Origin: JAWVFM01 sp963843315
Lineage (GTDB): Bacteria > Actinomycetota > Thermoleophilia > Solirubrobacterales > 70-9
Reading direction: 5' to 3'
Length of the DNA: 64,000 nt
Assembly: GCA_963843315.1 (NCBI GenBank)
Contig: CAWJJU010000003.1
Span: 186,001-250,000 of the forward strand
Of the stretch, positions 15,908 to 24,259 are shown piece after piece. The notes beneath the pieces were generated by a model. The model made no database searches. It had not been told where the DNA came from and saw nothing but the letters and a program-made list of their open reading frames with translations. Position numbers and translations under genes: made by a program. Position 1 is the first letter of the stretch, and the number at the start of each line of letters is the position of its first letter.

Positions 15908-16009
15908 CGTTCTTTCGCAAGTAGCCCCCGCTGAACGGGGGTGAATCGCCAAAGAACGCGTTCTTCTGCAAGTAGCGCTCGCGAGGCGAGCGCGGTTTGC
16001 CCAAGAAGG
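15908..16009. repeat. Tandem pair of nested-hairpin units
   Basis: Unit 1 (15908-15958): outer arms CGTTCTTT/AAAGAACG, 9-nt left and 9-nt right internal segments (CGCAAGTAG and TGAATCGCC), inner arms CCCCCG/CGGGGG. Unit 2 (15961-16007): outer arms TTCTT/AAGAA, left CTGCAAGTA, right GGTTTGCCC, inner arms GCGCTCGC/GCGAGCGC. The GCAAGTAG block and symmetrical 9/9 internal loop are kept while the inner stems differ completely. It lies between convergent genes. Confidence 0.7.
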
Positions 16010-16039
16010 GCCTCATTGATTTTCGAGCCCGGCGTGCCC

Positions 16040-16516
16040 CTACGGGTTCGGCAGCTCTCCCGGGCTGCGGCTGCTCTGGCCCGGCGGGAGGATGAACTGG
16101 GTGACGATCAGGTGCGCGGCGCGCTTGCCCTCGCGCTCGATGTCGACCGAGATCACGTGCGTCGAGCGGCCCTCGTGCAGGTGAGTGGCCTTGGCGACGA
16201 GCTCGTCGCCCATCCGCCCGGCGGCGAAGGCGTTCAGCTTCAGCTCGATCGTCGTGAAGTCGTAGCCGGCCCGCAGGTGGCGAAAGGTCTCCCACGCCGC
16301 CACCGTGTCGCCGAAGCCAACCCAGACGCCGCCGTGCACGAGCCGGCCGGGGTGCAGGTGGCGTTCGTCCACCGCCATTCGGCCGACGGTGCGCTCGTCG
16401 GTGATCTCCACGGGCTGGATCCCGAGATCCGTCGGGAAGGTGCGGCGGTCGAGCGAGGAGAACCACGTCTCCAGCGACTCGACCGTGAAATCCCGGTTTG
16501 TCGTCGGCTCGCCCAC
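16040..16516 (-). CDS. PaaI-type hotdog thioesterase
   Basis: 158 residues from GTG 16516, one nucleotide after the stop of the crotonase gene. Hotdog-fold pattern: VGRMAVDERHLHPGRLVHGGVWVGFGDTVAAWE, where HGG followed by an acidic/aromatic helix is the active-site region of PaaI/YdiI-type acyl-CoA thioesterases. It then continues with the strands ELKLNAF and AKATHLHEGRSTHVISVDIER. It probably hydrolyses an acyl-CoA made or used by the adjacent enoyl-CoA hydratase-like enzyme; the exact substrate is unknown. Confidence 0.85.
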   Translation of the reverse strand: MGEPTTNRDFTVESLETWFSSLDRRTFPTDLGIQPVEITDERTVGRMAVDERHLHPGRLVHGGVWVGFGDTVAAWETFRHLRAGYDFTTIELKLNAFAAGRMGDELVAKATHLHEGRSTHVISVDIEREGKRAAHLIVTQFILPPGQSSRSPGELPNP

Positions 16517-16517
16517 C

Positions 16518-17414
16518 TCAGCCCCTGAAGGTCGAGAGGCCGTGGTCGCCGAAGGGCTCGTCGCGCTCGCGGACCGCCTCGCGGAACCCCGCCTCGGCCG
16601 CCCGCTGCTGGAAGGCAAAGCCCTCCGGCGTGTGGCGGGCGATCCCGTCGAAGAAAGTGCCGAGCACCTGCGTGGCCTGAAGGCCCTGCGCGTAGAGCGC
16701 CTGATTGACGAGGAGCTTGTGCATGACGAGCTGGTTGATGGGCAGGCGCGCAACGCGCTCCAGCAGGATCTCGAACCGCTCGTCCAGATCGGCCGCCGGC
16801 GCGGACTCCACCGCGAGCCCCCACTCCACCGCCTCCGCGCCCGACAGGGTGTCGCCCGTCAGCAGCAGGCGCTTGGCCCGCGCAGGGCCGACGCGTGAGG
16901 CCCACAGGGCGGTCGTCGGCACGCCCCACACCCGCGCCGGGGGGTAGCCGATCTTCGCCTTGTCCTCGACCACGAGCAGATCGGAGCACAGCGCCATGTC
17001 GGTGCCGCCGGCCACGCAGAAGCCGTGCACCTTGCAAAGCACGGGCTTCTCGGAGTGGAAGAGGCTCATGAAGCCGCGAACGTTCCGCGACATCATCTGG
17101 AAGTCCGTCACGGGGTCCCAGGTGCCCGACGGGTCGTGGTTTCGAGCCTGGACCATCGGGTCGAGCGGCGAGCCCTCGAGGCCCTCCTCGTCGCCGAAGC
17201 CCGCCTGCATCCCCTCCGCCGACGCGACGAGGTCGTAGCCGCCGCAGAAGCCGCTGCCGTTGCCGGCCAGGGCGATGGCGTGGACCTCGGGGTCGAGGTT
17301 CGCGCGCTCGACGCACGCGCCCAGCTCGCGCGGCATCTCCAGCGTGATCCCGTTGCCGCGCTCTGGCCGGTCGAGCGTGATCCGCGCAACGCGGCCGTCG
17401 ACCGAGTAGGTCAT
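16518..17414 (-). CDS. Enoyl-CoA hydratase/isomerase (crotonase) family protein
   Basis: 298 residues from ATG 17414, which has GGTGAG about 9 nt upstream; a GTG at 17435 is also in frame but without such a site. Crotonase motifs: ITLDRPERGNGITLEM, IALAGNGSGFCGGYDLVAS (first oxyanion-hole strand) and KPVLCKVHGFCVAGGTDMALCSDL (second). The catalytic glutamates of true hydratases are not clearly present at the usual places, so an isomerase or other crotonase reaction is possible. It forms a two-gene unit with the thioesterase downstream. Confidence 0.85.
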   Translation of the reverse strand: MTYSVDGRVARITLDRPERGNGITLEMPRELGACVERANLDPEVHAIALAGNGSGFCGGYDLVASAEGMQAGFGDEEGLEGSPLDPMVQARNHDPSGTWDPVTDFQMMSRNVRGFMSLFHSEKPVLCKVHGFCVAGGTDMALCSDLLVVEDKAKIGYPPARVWGVPTTALWASRVGPARAKRLLLTGDTLSGAEAVEWGLAVESAPAADLDERFEILLERVARLPINQLVMHKLLVNQALYAQGLQATQVLGTFFDGIARHTPEGFAFQQRAAEAGFREAVRERDEPFGDHGLSTFRG

Positions 17415-17435
17415 GGTCGTGAGCTCACCCGTCAC

Positions 17436-17460
17436 AAAAAAACAGGCTATTGGTTGCCTA
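17436..17460 (-). terminator. Weak intrinsic terminator after the winged-helix regulator
   Basis: On the minus strand a short stem AGGC/GCCT spanning the stop codon is followed by TG and a run of seven T (complement of 17436-17442). A T7 tract is rare in this GC-rich DNA, which is the main support; the stem is only 4-5 bp. Confidence 0.4.
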
Positions 17461-17766
17461 CTCCGTGCCGTCGACGCGGGCGATCAGCTCCCTGAGGGCC
17501 TTCACCTCGACGGCCAGGGCCTCGCGGCCGCGCTTGGTCGCCGCGAGCCACGTTCTCGGACGCCGCCCCTCGAAGCCCTTCTCCACCTTCACGAGGCCCG
17601 CTTCCTCCAGCACCTGAACGTGGCGGGAGAGGTTCCCGTCGGAGAGGTCCAGGGCGTCGCGAACGAAGGTGAAGTCGGCCCGCTTCGCCTCCGTGAGGAC
17701 GGCGAGTATCCCGAGGCGGACGCGTTGGTGAACCGTGTCGTCGAGGTGGAGCGAGGGGTGCGTCAT
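17458..17766 (-). CDS. Winged-helix transcriptional regulator
   Basis: 102 residues from ATG 17766, which overlaps the stop of the membrane-protein gene (ATGA). It is a single winged helix-turn-helix of the HTH_34/ArsR-like kind: VRLGILAVLTEAKRADFTFVRDALDLSDGNLSRHVQVLEEAGLVKVEKGFEGRRPRTW, with recognition helix SDGNLSRHVQVLEEAG and wing KGFEGRRPRTWL. There is no ligand domain and no cysteine cluster. Regulators of this form are often paired with a small membrane protein, as here, and the twin operator upstream of the pair suggests autoregulation. Confidence 0.85.
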   Translation of the reverse strand: MTHPSLHLDDTVHQRVRLGILAVLTEAKRADFTFVRDALDLSDGNLSRHVQVLEEAGLVKVEKGFEGRRPRTWLAATKRGREALAVEVKALRELIARVDGTE

Positions 17767-18314
17767 CGGGGATCCCGCGGCCTGGCGAGGACCCCGGCGC
17801 CCATGAGCACCAGGCCCTCGCCGACGGCAAGCCAGGTATCGGCATGGGACGGGCCGATGACGGCGAGCGCGACCCCGAGTGCGAGCAGGAGGGCTGCGGT
17901 CAGCGCCACCAGACGGCTGCGGTCGATTCCCGCGATGACCAGCAGGCCAATCGCGATCGGAAAGACAGGCCCGACCTCGGATGCGAGCCCGTCGGCCGCG
18001 TACCCGACAACCACGGCCAGGGCGACCATGCCGCCGATCACCAGGGCGTAGAGCGCCTCGGCCCGGTCCAGCACGCCGCGCTCGTACTCCATGCGCCTGA
18101 CCATGCCCAGCAGGATCAGGCATGCAACGGGGGCCGCGACCAGCCAGTACTCGCCGAGGTGATCGCCACCGTCGATTCGCGTGAACAGGGCGCTCACGAG
18201 CGTTGCGATCCCGAAGACGAAGAAGGCGGCCCAGCCCCATTCCAGCGCCGACCGCGTCCGCTGCCTGATCGCCTCGATCTCGTCCAGTGTCTCTACCGCT
18301 GCGTGCTCGGCCAT
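17763..18314 (-). CDS. Small integral membrane protein paired with the winged-helix regulator
   Basis: 183 residues from ATG 18314, with a GGAGG site just upstream; a further in-frame ATG at 18341 lies inside the operator and is rejected. About five hydrophobic helices: ALEWGWAAFFVFGIATLVSALF, YWLVAAPVACLILLGMV, ALYALVIGGMVALAVVVGYAA, VFPIAIGLLVIAGI and ALTAALLLALGVALAVIG. The N-terminal 30 residues are acidic and cytoplasmic. I do not recognise a family. The coupled regulator downstream suggests it is a signal receptor, or a target gene, of that regulator. Confidence 0.75.
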   Translation of the reverse strand: MAEHAAVETLDEIEAIRQRTRSALEWGWAAFFVFGIATLVSALFTRIDGGDHLGEYWLVAAPVACLILLGMVRRMEYERGVLDRAEALYALVIGGMVALAVVVGYAADGLASEVGPVFPIAIGLLVIAGIDRSRLVALTAALLLALGVALAVIGPSHADTWLAVGEGLVLMGAGVLARPRDPR

Positions 18315-18326
18315 CCCAACCTCCGT

Positions 18327-18377
18327 TACTTTGCGTTGCAAAGCGACTGTAGCACAAACTACTTTGCTTTACAAAGC
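18327..18377 (-). promoter_or_regulatory. Promoter flanked by two copies of an 18-bp palindromic operator
   Basis: Two 18-bp sites on the plus strand, TACTTTGC-GTTG-CAAAGC (18327-18344) and TACTTTGC-TTTA-CAAAGC (18360-18377), differ at two positions and are centred 33 bp apart. Each is a dyad with CTTTG/CAAAG arms. On the minus strand a promoter lies between and under them: -35 TTGTAA (18369-18374), 17-bp spacer, -10 TACAGT (18346-18351) with an extended TG. One site covers the -35 and the other the start region, the classic arrangement for repression. Confidence 0.75.
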
Positions 18378-18428
18378 TTAGGCCGTGCCACGAGCGGGAA
18401 CCCGTCCCGCCTCCGCCCCGCCGTGCGG

Positions 18429-18956
18429 CTACGGAGCGATCTTGGTGAAGGTCGCCGTATACGCGTCGGGGTCCGGCAGGACGCAGTTGTGGTAGGTCGT
18501 GTCCGTGTTCGGGAAGTACACGTCGTTGGGCCCGTAGGAGACGGTCCCCACCGCCTTCTTCCCCTGCTTCGTGATGGTGCCCGTGAAGCGCCCGATGAAG
18601 CCCTGGAGGTTGTAGTGGAACTTGCCGTTCGAGCTGACCGGGATGTCGTTCTGCGTCCCGAACTGCCGCAGGCCCGGGTAGGCCCCCTCGTCGCAGTTCA
18701 GGCTGTGGCCGTAGGCGAACATCGCGCCGATGTACTTCGGCACGAACTTGCCCGAGCTGTTCTTCTTGACGTGCACGTACAGCCGGACCAGGCCGCCCGT
18801 GTCGGCCTGCTGGTCGCCGTCGAGCTGATAAGTGTGGGCGTTCGCTCGCTTGTCGGCGGGCGGGCCCCCAACCGCACCGGCCGCTCCTCCGCTCACCAGG
18901 AGCGCTGCCAAGACAAGGGTCCCGGCCACCCCCGCCCGCGTCCGTGCGTTGCTCAT
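18429..18956 (-). CDS. Secreted protein of unknown function
   Basis: 175 residues from ATG 18956 (GGAGGGG site). Signal peptide residues 1-30 (RTRAGVAGTLVLAALLVSGGAAGA). The mature part is mostly beta-like, with two cysteines far apart (ALNCDEG-like and HNCVLPDP), which could form one disulphide. No family is recognised; pattern elements are YVHVKKNSSGKFVPKYIGAMF and FIGRFTGTITKQGKKAVGTVSY. It stands alone between the operator region and the acyltransferase gene. Confidence 0.65.
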   Translation of the reverse strand: MSNARTRAGVAGTLVLAALLVSGGAAGAVGGPPADKRANAHTYQLDGDQQADTGGLVRLYVHVKKNSSGKFVPKYIGAMFAYGHSLNCDEGAYPGLRQFGTQNDIPVSSNGKFHYNLQGFIGRFTGTITKQGKKAVGTVSYGPNDVYFPNTDTTYHNCVLPDPDAYTATFTKIAP

Positions 18957-19093
18957 GACCCCTCCACTCAGTTTCGCCGGCGCGAAAGCAGCCACGCTCC
19001 GCATCGAGACCAGTGCCAGCCTTGCCTGGGGCCGCGATCCGCGGCCATGCCCAACCTAGCACCCACCCGGCACCGCTCAAGGAAATGCGCTTG

Positions 19094-20185
19094 CTACCCC
19101 GGCCCCGCGATTGCCTGCGCCGGTTCCGCCCTGACGCCCATCTGCTCGCCGACCCAGTCGTCGAGCTCCTGCCAGCGCTCGTAGAGCCAGCGGGTGCGGG
19201 CCTCCTCGCCGTCGGGGATGGATGCCGCCGGATAACGCCAGAAGCGCACCCGGATCGTCCTGCCGACGAGCCCGCCGGCCCAGATGTCGCTCACGTACTG
19301 GAAGCCGTCGAAGCCGTGGTGACCGCACACGATCACGTCCAGCCCGCTCCCCTCCTCGAGCAACCCGAGCGGCCCGCCCAGCCGGGGCGGCAGCACGTGT
19401 CGCAACCGGCTCGCCATGGGCACGAGCTCCGGCTGGCGCTCGGCGATGATCTCCTGGGCGCGGGCGAGCTTTGCCGGCGTGGGGCGGGTGCCCTCGGGGT
19501 AAATCGCAACGACCTCGTCGCGGCCGACGTTGTGCGCCAGGGTGCTCAGCGCGGCGATCTCGCCGGCCGCGTCGGAGGAGCCGCGGCGCACGTAGTAGGT
19601 CGGAGCCCAGCGCCCGCCGATGTCGATGGTCGGCAGGGCCTGGAGCTCGCGTTTGATGACGAAGCGAATGCCGATGCCGTGCCGGCGCCCCACGGTGGAG
19701 TCGGGAAGCAGGTTGTCGATGATGCTCGCATGGCGGATGAGGAGGATCGCGGGGCCCGGCCCGGCCTCCTCCAGACCCTCGACCTCGAAGCGCAGACCGC
19801 ATAGAACCCGGATCCCGGCGAGGTGGCTGCTCGACCAGTGGAGGCGCAGGTTGTAGATCCCGCGCGCCCGCGTCAGCGACCCCCGTCCCCACGGCCCCCC
19901 GCTGCCAAGCCAGATCGCGATCAGGGCCACCAGCGCCTGCATCTCTCCGAAGAGGAACCACCACGCCATCGCGACGAGGCGGACTCCCATCCAGTGCTTT
20001 CGCCTGCGGAGCCAGAGCGTGAGGTCCACGGCTGCCGCGACCAGGAGGAGCACCGGGAACAGGAGCGTGACCACGACGAAGGCGATCAGCTCGATCGCGA
20101 TGCCGCGTACCCGCCGCAGCAGCCGCGGCCAAAACGGCCCATCGTCTCCGAACAGCGGCCCCGCGCTCACTTCTCGGACGCGCAC
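19094..20185 (-). CDS. 1-acyl-sn-glycerol-3-phosphate acyltransferase (PlsC) family protein
   Basis: 363 residues from GTG 20185, 8 nt after TAGGAT (complement of 20194-20199). Two or three membrane helices lie in the first 110 residues. The acyltransferase domain has the HX4D motif RHASIIDN, the VVAIYPEGTRPTPAK block (the usual FPEGTRS motif) and a late hydrophobic VIVCGHHGFDGFQYV. It is longer than typical PlsC proteins (about 240), with an extra N-terminal membrane part. It probably acylates lysophosphatidate or a related glycerolipid at the membrane; substrate not proven. Confidence 0.82.
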   Translation of the reverse strand: MRVREVSAGPLFGDDGPFWPRLLRRVRGIAIELIAFVVVTLLFPVLLLVAAAVDLTLWLRRRKHWMGVRLVAMAWWFLFGEMQALVALIAIWLGSGGPWGRGSLTRARGIYNLRLHWSSSHLAGIRVLCGLRFEVEGLEEAGPGPAILLIRHASIIDNLLPDSTVGRRHGIGIRFVIKRELQALPTIDIGGRWAPTYYVRRGSSDAAGEIAALSTLAHNVGRDEVVAIYPEGTRPTPAKLARAQEIIAERQPELVPMASRLRHVLPPRLGGPLGLLEEGSGLDVIVCGHHGFDGFQYVSDIWAGGLVGRTIRVRFWRYPAASIPDGEEARTRWLYERWQELDDWVGEQMGVRAEPAQAIAGPG

Positions 20186-20210
20186 CCCCGCCGATCCTAA
20201 CCGCGCGCGT

Positions 20211-21167
20211 TCACGCGTCGAGCTGGTCGAACGTGCACTCCGAGGGCTTCTTGTCGTCGCGCCAGCGCAGGATCTTGGAGCCGTGCCGGATTCGCCCGGC
20301 CGCGACGTGGTCGAAGCTCACCTCGACCACCAGCTCGGGCCGAAGCGACACCCATTGCAGGTCGCGGTCGCCGGCCCATCGGCTTGGGTCGGCGGCGCCG
20401 CGCTCGCCGGTCTCGTACGGAGCCAGCTCCTGGACGAGCTCGCGCTTGCGCTTCGCCGAGAGGCCGGAGGTGTGGCCGACCACGCGCAGGTCCTTGCCGT
20501 CGTAGAGGCCGAGGATGAGCGAGCCCACCGTCCCCTCCTCCTTGCCCGGGCGCCAGCCGGCGACCACGCAGTCGGCGGTTCGAAGCCTCTTGACCTTGAC
20601 CATGCCCTTGCGCTGGCCGGGCCGGTAGGGAGACTCTCGCTCCTTCGCGATCACGCCCTCGCCCGTCTGAAGCCACTCCTCCGCGTCCTCCGGGGTCTCG
20701 ACCAGGGGCGTCACCTCGACCGAGCCGGGATCGTCGGCCGAGCCCACGAGCTTCTCCAGCGCCTCGCGACGTGCGGCGAACGGGTCGGCGAGCGACCTGT
20801 GCTTGCCGACCGCGAGCAGGTCGAACGCGCGGTAGACCACGGGCGTCTCCTCCGCGAGCCGGTTGATCCGCGACTCGGCCGGGTGGATGCGGTTCTGGAG
20901 GGCGTCGAAGACCTCCCTGCCGTCGTCGCCGAGGATCACGAGCTCGCCGTCCATCACGTAGCTGCCCTGGGGCATCCGCAGCTCGGGGAAGTAGCGATGC
21001 AGCGGCTTGCCGTTTCGCGACTGCAGGAAGAGCTCGCCGCCGTCGACGAAGGCAAGGGCCCGGAAGCCGTCGTACTTGGGCTCGTAGACCCATCCCTCTC
21101 CCTCCGGGAGCTGCTTGCGCGAGAGCGCGAGCTGCGGCTCGACCGGCGGCTTGAGGGGCAGGGCCAT
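20211..21167 (-). CDS. ATP-dependent DNA ligase, LigC/LigD-like
   Basis: 318 residues. The adenylation motif is YEPKYDGFRAL with nucleophile Lys31, followed by motif III YVMDGELVI, motif IV GEGVIAKERESPY and motif V MVKVKRLRTADCVVAGW. The C-terminal OB fold ends with LVVEVSFDHVAAGRIRHGSKILRWRDDK. This is the compact two-domain form (adenylation plus OB), without the polymerase or phosphoesterase modules of full LigD. Roles in base-excision or end-joining repair are known for LigC-type enzymes in mycobacteria. Its promoter region is shared with the divergent oxidase gene 29 nt away. Confidence 0.9.
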   Translation of the reverse strand: MALPLKPPVEPQLALSRKQLPEGEGWVYEPKYDGFRALAFVDGGELFLQSRNGKPLHRYFPELRMPQGSYVMDGELVILGDDGREVFDALQNRIHPAESRINRLAEETPVVYRAFDLLAVGKHRSLADPFAARREALEKLVGSADDPGSVEVTPLVETPEDAEEWLQTGEGVIAKERESPYRPGQRKGMVKVKRLRTADCVVAGWRPGKEEGTVGSLILGLYDGKDLRVVGHTSGLSAKRKRELVQELAPYETGERGAADPSRWAGDRDLQWVSLRPELVVEVSFDHVAAGRIRHGSKILRWRDDKKPSECTFDQLDA

Positions 21168-21196
21168 TCGCCGCCGAGTTTGTCAGGCTGAGGCTC

Positions 21197-22426
21197 ATGA
21201 CCGCGGTAGGGCCACCACGCGAATGCGACGTCGTCGTCGTCGGCGCGGGCATCGTCGGGCTCGCGGTGGCGCGCGAGCTCTCGCTTCGCCACGACGACAT
21301 GCGGATCGCCGTGATCGAGCGCGAGGAGCGCATCGGCGCCCACCAGACGAGCCACTCCTCCGGCGTCGTCCACGCGGGCATCTACTACCCGCCCGGATCG
21401 CTGAAGGCCCGGCTGTGCGTGGAGGGCGCGCGCGACCTGTACGCCTACTGCGAGGAGCGCGGCATCGCGGCGAGGAAGACCGGCAAGCTGATCGTCGCCA
21501 CGCGCCAGGACGAGCTGCCCGGCCTAGACGAGCTCGAGCGCCGCGGCCAGGAGAACGGGGTTCCCGGCCTCGCGCGGCTCCGGGGCGATGAGATCGCGGA
21601 GATCGAGCCCCACGCCGTCGGCCTCGCCGCTCTTCACTCCCCGGCGACCGGCGTCGCCGACTTCGCGGCCCTCGCCGCCGGCTACGGCGAGGAGGTGACG
21701 GCTCGCGGCGGATCGATCACCACCGGCTGTGCGGTCGAGGACGTCCGGGCCTCGCGCGGCGGGGTCGAGGCGGTGCACGCGATGGGAACCACCCGCGCTC
21801 GCGCGGCGATCCTGTGCGCCGGCGCCTGGTCGGACCGCCTCGCGGTGAAGGCCGGCGCCGACCCCGAGCCGCGCATCGTCCCCTTCCGCGGCGGCTACCT
21901 GAAGCTCCGGCCCGAGCGCAGCGACCTCGTGCGGTCGGCCATCTATCCCGTGCCGGATCCGGATCTACCGTTCCTCGGCACTCATTTCACCCGCACGGTC
22001 GACGGCGAGGTCCTGCTCGGCCCCTCGGCGCTGATGGTCGGTGCCCGCGACGCCTACGCGCTGCGGACGGTGCGCCCGCGCGACATCGGCCAGACGCTCG
22101 CGTGGCCGGGCACCTGGCGCCTCGTGGCAAAGCAATGGCGTTACGGCCTCAAGGAGATCCGCTGGGCGGCGAGCTCGCGGGCCTTCGTGCGCGAGCTGAA
22201 GCGGTTCGTTCCCTCGCTGGAGGTCGCCGACGTGGTCCCCGGGCCCGCGGGCATCCGCGCCCAGGCGCTCTCACGCGACGGCCGCCTGGTCGACGATTTC
22301 GTCGTCTCGCGGACCGAGGGCGCCCTTCACGTCCGCAACGCGCCCTCCCCGGCGGCCACCAGCTCGCTGGCCCTCGGCAGGCTCATCGCCGACCGCGCCG
22401 AGAGCGAGCTGGGGCTCGCCCCCTAG
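21197..22426 (+). CDS. lhgO: L-2-hydroxyglutarate oxidase (FAD-dependent, LhgO type)
   Basis: 409 residues. FAD motif CDVVVVGAGIVGLAVARELSLR at the N-terminus, the family-typical SSHSSGVVHAGIYYPPGSLKARLC and VPFRGGYLKL, and the C-terminal block PGPAGIRAQALSRDGRLVDDF..VRNAPSPAATSSLALG. These are standard for YgaF/LhgO, which oxidises L-2-hydroxyglutarate to 2-oxoglutarate at the membrane. The start ATG 21197 follows CAGGCT (21184-21189) by 7 nt. It is followed by an acyl-CoA dehydrogenase gene, which would fit a general organic-acid/fatty-acid catabolic context. Confidence 0.9.
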   Translation: MTAVGPPRECDVVVVGAGIVGLAVARELSLRHDDMRIAVIEREERIGAHQTSHSSGVVHAGIYYPPGSLKARLCVEGARDLYAYCEERGIAARKTGKLIVATRQDELPGLDELERRGQENGVPGLARLRGDEIAEIEPHAVGLAALHSPATGVADFAALAAGYGEEVTARGGSITTGCAVEDVRASRGGVEAVHAMGTTRARAAILCAGAWSDRLAVKAGADPEPRIVPFRGGYLKLRPERSDLVRSAIYPVPDPDLPFLGTHFTRTVDGEVLLGPSALMVGARDAYALRTVRPRDIGQTLAWPGTWRLVAKQWRYGLKEIRWAASSRAFVRELKRFVPSLEVADVVPGPAGIRAQALSRDGRLVDDFVVSRTEGALHVRNAPSPAATSSLALGRLIADRAESELGLAP

Positions 22427-22494
22427 GCTCCGCCGGCTGGTTTGGTCGCGCGCGGCCGCTGGATAGGCTGGTCTCCCACGCACGAGGAGGACCG

Positions 22495-24255
22495 ATGGAG
22501 GCGACCACAACCGAGCAGAGCGCGGAGGAGCTGGAACGCGATCCCGTCTCGTCGTTCGCGAAGTCCCTCTTCCTGGGCGAGATCCACGAGGAGATGGTCT
22601 TCCCGTGGCCCCAGGCCGACGCCGAGGAGCAGAACCGGGTCCGCGGCCTGATCGCCGCCGCGCACGAGATCGCCGGCGGGCTCGACCATCGCAAGATCGA
22701 GGAGGACCGCTGGATCGGCGACGACGTGATCCGGCAGCTCGGGGAGGCCGGGCTCTGCGGCCTCTACGTCCCCGAGAAGTACGGCGGCCAGGGGCTGAGC
22801 CAGACCGGCTACGCGCGCGTCTTCGAGACCTTCGCGCAGATCGACTCGACCCTGTCGATCATCCTCGGAGTCCATCAGTCGATCGGCTTCAAGGCGATCC
22901 ACCTCTTCGGCTCCGACGAGCAGAAGGAGCGCTTCCTTCCGGATCTCGCGACCGGCCGCAAGCTCGCCGGCTACGCGCTCACCGAGCCCAACGCCGGCTC
23001 CGACGCCTGGAACATCGAATCCCGAGCGGTCAAGCAGCCCGACGGCTCCTACGTGCTGAACGGCGAGAAGCGCTACATCGGCAACGGCTCGAAGGGGTCC
23101 GTCTTCACCGCGTTCGCCCGTTGCGAGGTCGGCGGCAAGGACCGGCATATCGCGCTGATCCTCGAGAAGGGGATGAAGGGCTTCGAGGTCGGCGAGCGCT
23201 TCGACACGATGGGCCTGCGGGCGAACGACCTGCGGCGCCTGCACTTCAACGACGTCCGGGTGCCGGCCGAGAACGTCATCGGCGAGCCCGGTGACGGCTT
23301 TCGCATCGCCATGGAGGTCCTGAACAACGGCCGCATCGGGCTGGGCACCGGGTCCGTGGGAGGCGCCAAGAAGCTCCTCGATCTCGCCATCGACCACGTC
23401 TCCGACCGCCGCCAGTTCGATCGCCCGCTGGCCGACTTCGAGCTCGTCCAGGAGAAGATCGGCTGGATGGTCTCCTACCTCTTCGGCCTCGAGTCGATGG
23501 CCTACCTCACTTGCGGCCTGGTGGACGCTGGCGTGCACGACTACTCGCTCGAGTCTGCGATGTGCAAGGTCTCCGGGACCGAGTTCCTCTGGTACGCGGC
23601 CAACCGGGCGCTGCAGCTGGCCGGCGGCTCCGGCTACATGAAGGACCAGCCCTACGAGAAGATCCTGCGCGACATCCGCATCTTCCCGATCTTCGAGGGG
23701 GCCAACGACGTCCTGCGAGCCTTCGTCGCGCTGACCGGGATGAAGCCGGTGGGCGACAAGCTCTCGGGGCTCGGCGAGATCGGCCTCGGCGACCCGATCC
23801 GCTCGATCGGCGTGCTGGCCGAGTACGTGGGCGGCAGGATCCAGCGCGACCTGCGCCCGCAGCGCATCTCGAAGGCCCACCCCGAGCTGAAATCCCACGC
23901 CGACGCCGTCTCGGAGCAGGTCAACGAGCTCTACGGCCTCTCGGAGAAGCTCCTTCGCGAGCACCGCAAGGGGATCGTCGAGGCGCAGCTCCAGCAGAAG
24001 CGGATCGCGGACTCGCTGGCGGACATCTACGCGCAGATCGCGGTGCTCTCCCGGGTCAGCTCGATCTTCGAGGACCAGGGGGTCGAGCCGTCGGGGCAGG
24101 AGCGCTACATCGCCGACACCTTCTGCACCCGGGCCGCGGGGCGCGTGCGCTCGCGCTTCCGCCAGATCGAGTCCAACGACGACGAGCGCATGACCGCGAT
24201 CGCGAAGCTCGCCTACAAGCGCGGCGAGTACGGCTACGCGCTGTTCCAGGACTGA
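22495..24255 (+). CDS. Acyl-CoA dehydrogenase, long (VLCAD/ACAD9-like) form
   Basis: 586 residues from ATG 22495 (GAGGAGG site). The length and the extra C-terminal helical domain (residues about 430-586) match the very-long-chain type. Motifs: YVPEKYGGQGLSQTGYARVFE, YALTEPNAGSD, NGEKRYIGNGS, RIGLGTGSVGGAKKLLDLAIDH, AGGSGYMKDQPYEKILRDIRIFPIFEGANDVLRAF; the glutamate in IFEGAND is the expected catalytic base. It introduces the alpha-beta double bond in acyl-CoA during beta-oxidation. The C-terminal extension normally mediates membrane association. Confidence 0.92.
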   Translation: MEATTTEQSAEELERDPVSSFAKSLFLGEIHEEMVFPWPQADAEEQNRVRGLIAAAHEIAGGLDHRKIEEDRWIGDDVIRQLGEAGLCGLYVPEKYGGQGLSQTGYARVFETFAQIDSTLSIILGVHQSIGFKAIHLFGSDEQKERFLPDLATGRKLAGYALTEPNAGSDAWNIESRAVKQPDGSYVLNGEKRYIGNGSKGSVFTAFARCEVGGKDRHIALILEKGMKGFEVGERFDTMGLRANDLRRLHFNDVRVPAENVIGEPGDGFRIAMEVLNNGRIGLGTGSVGGAKKLLDLAIDHVSDRRQFDRPLADFELVQEKIGWMVSYLFGLESMAYLTCGLVDAGVHDYSLESAMCKVSGTEFLWYAANRALQLAGGSGYMKDQPYEKILRDIRIFPIFEGANDVLRAFVALTGMKPVGDKLSGLGEIGLGDPIRSIGVLAEYVGGRIQRDLRPQRISKAHPELKSHADAVSEQVNELYGLSEKLLREHRKGIVEAQLQQKRIADSLADIYAQIAVLSRVSSIFEDQGVEPSGQERYIADTFCTRAAGRVRSRFRQIESNDDERMTAIAKLAYKRGEYGYALFQD

Positions 24256-24259
24256 AGCG

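Noticed and set aside
22423..23964. 513-codon minus-strand frame
   Set aside because: Antisense to the acyl-CoA dehydrogenase, whose motifs are complete.
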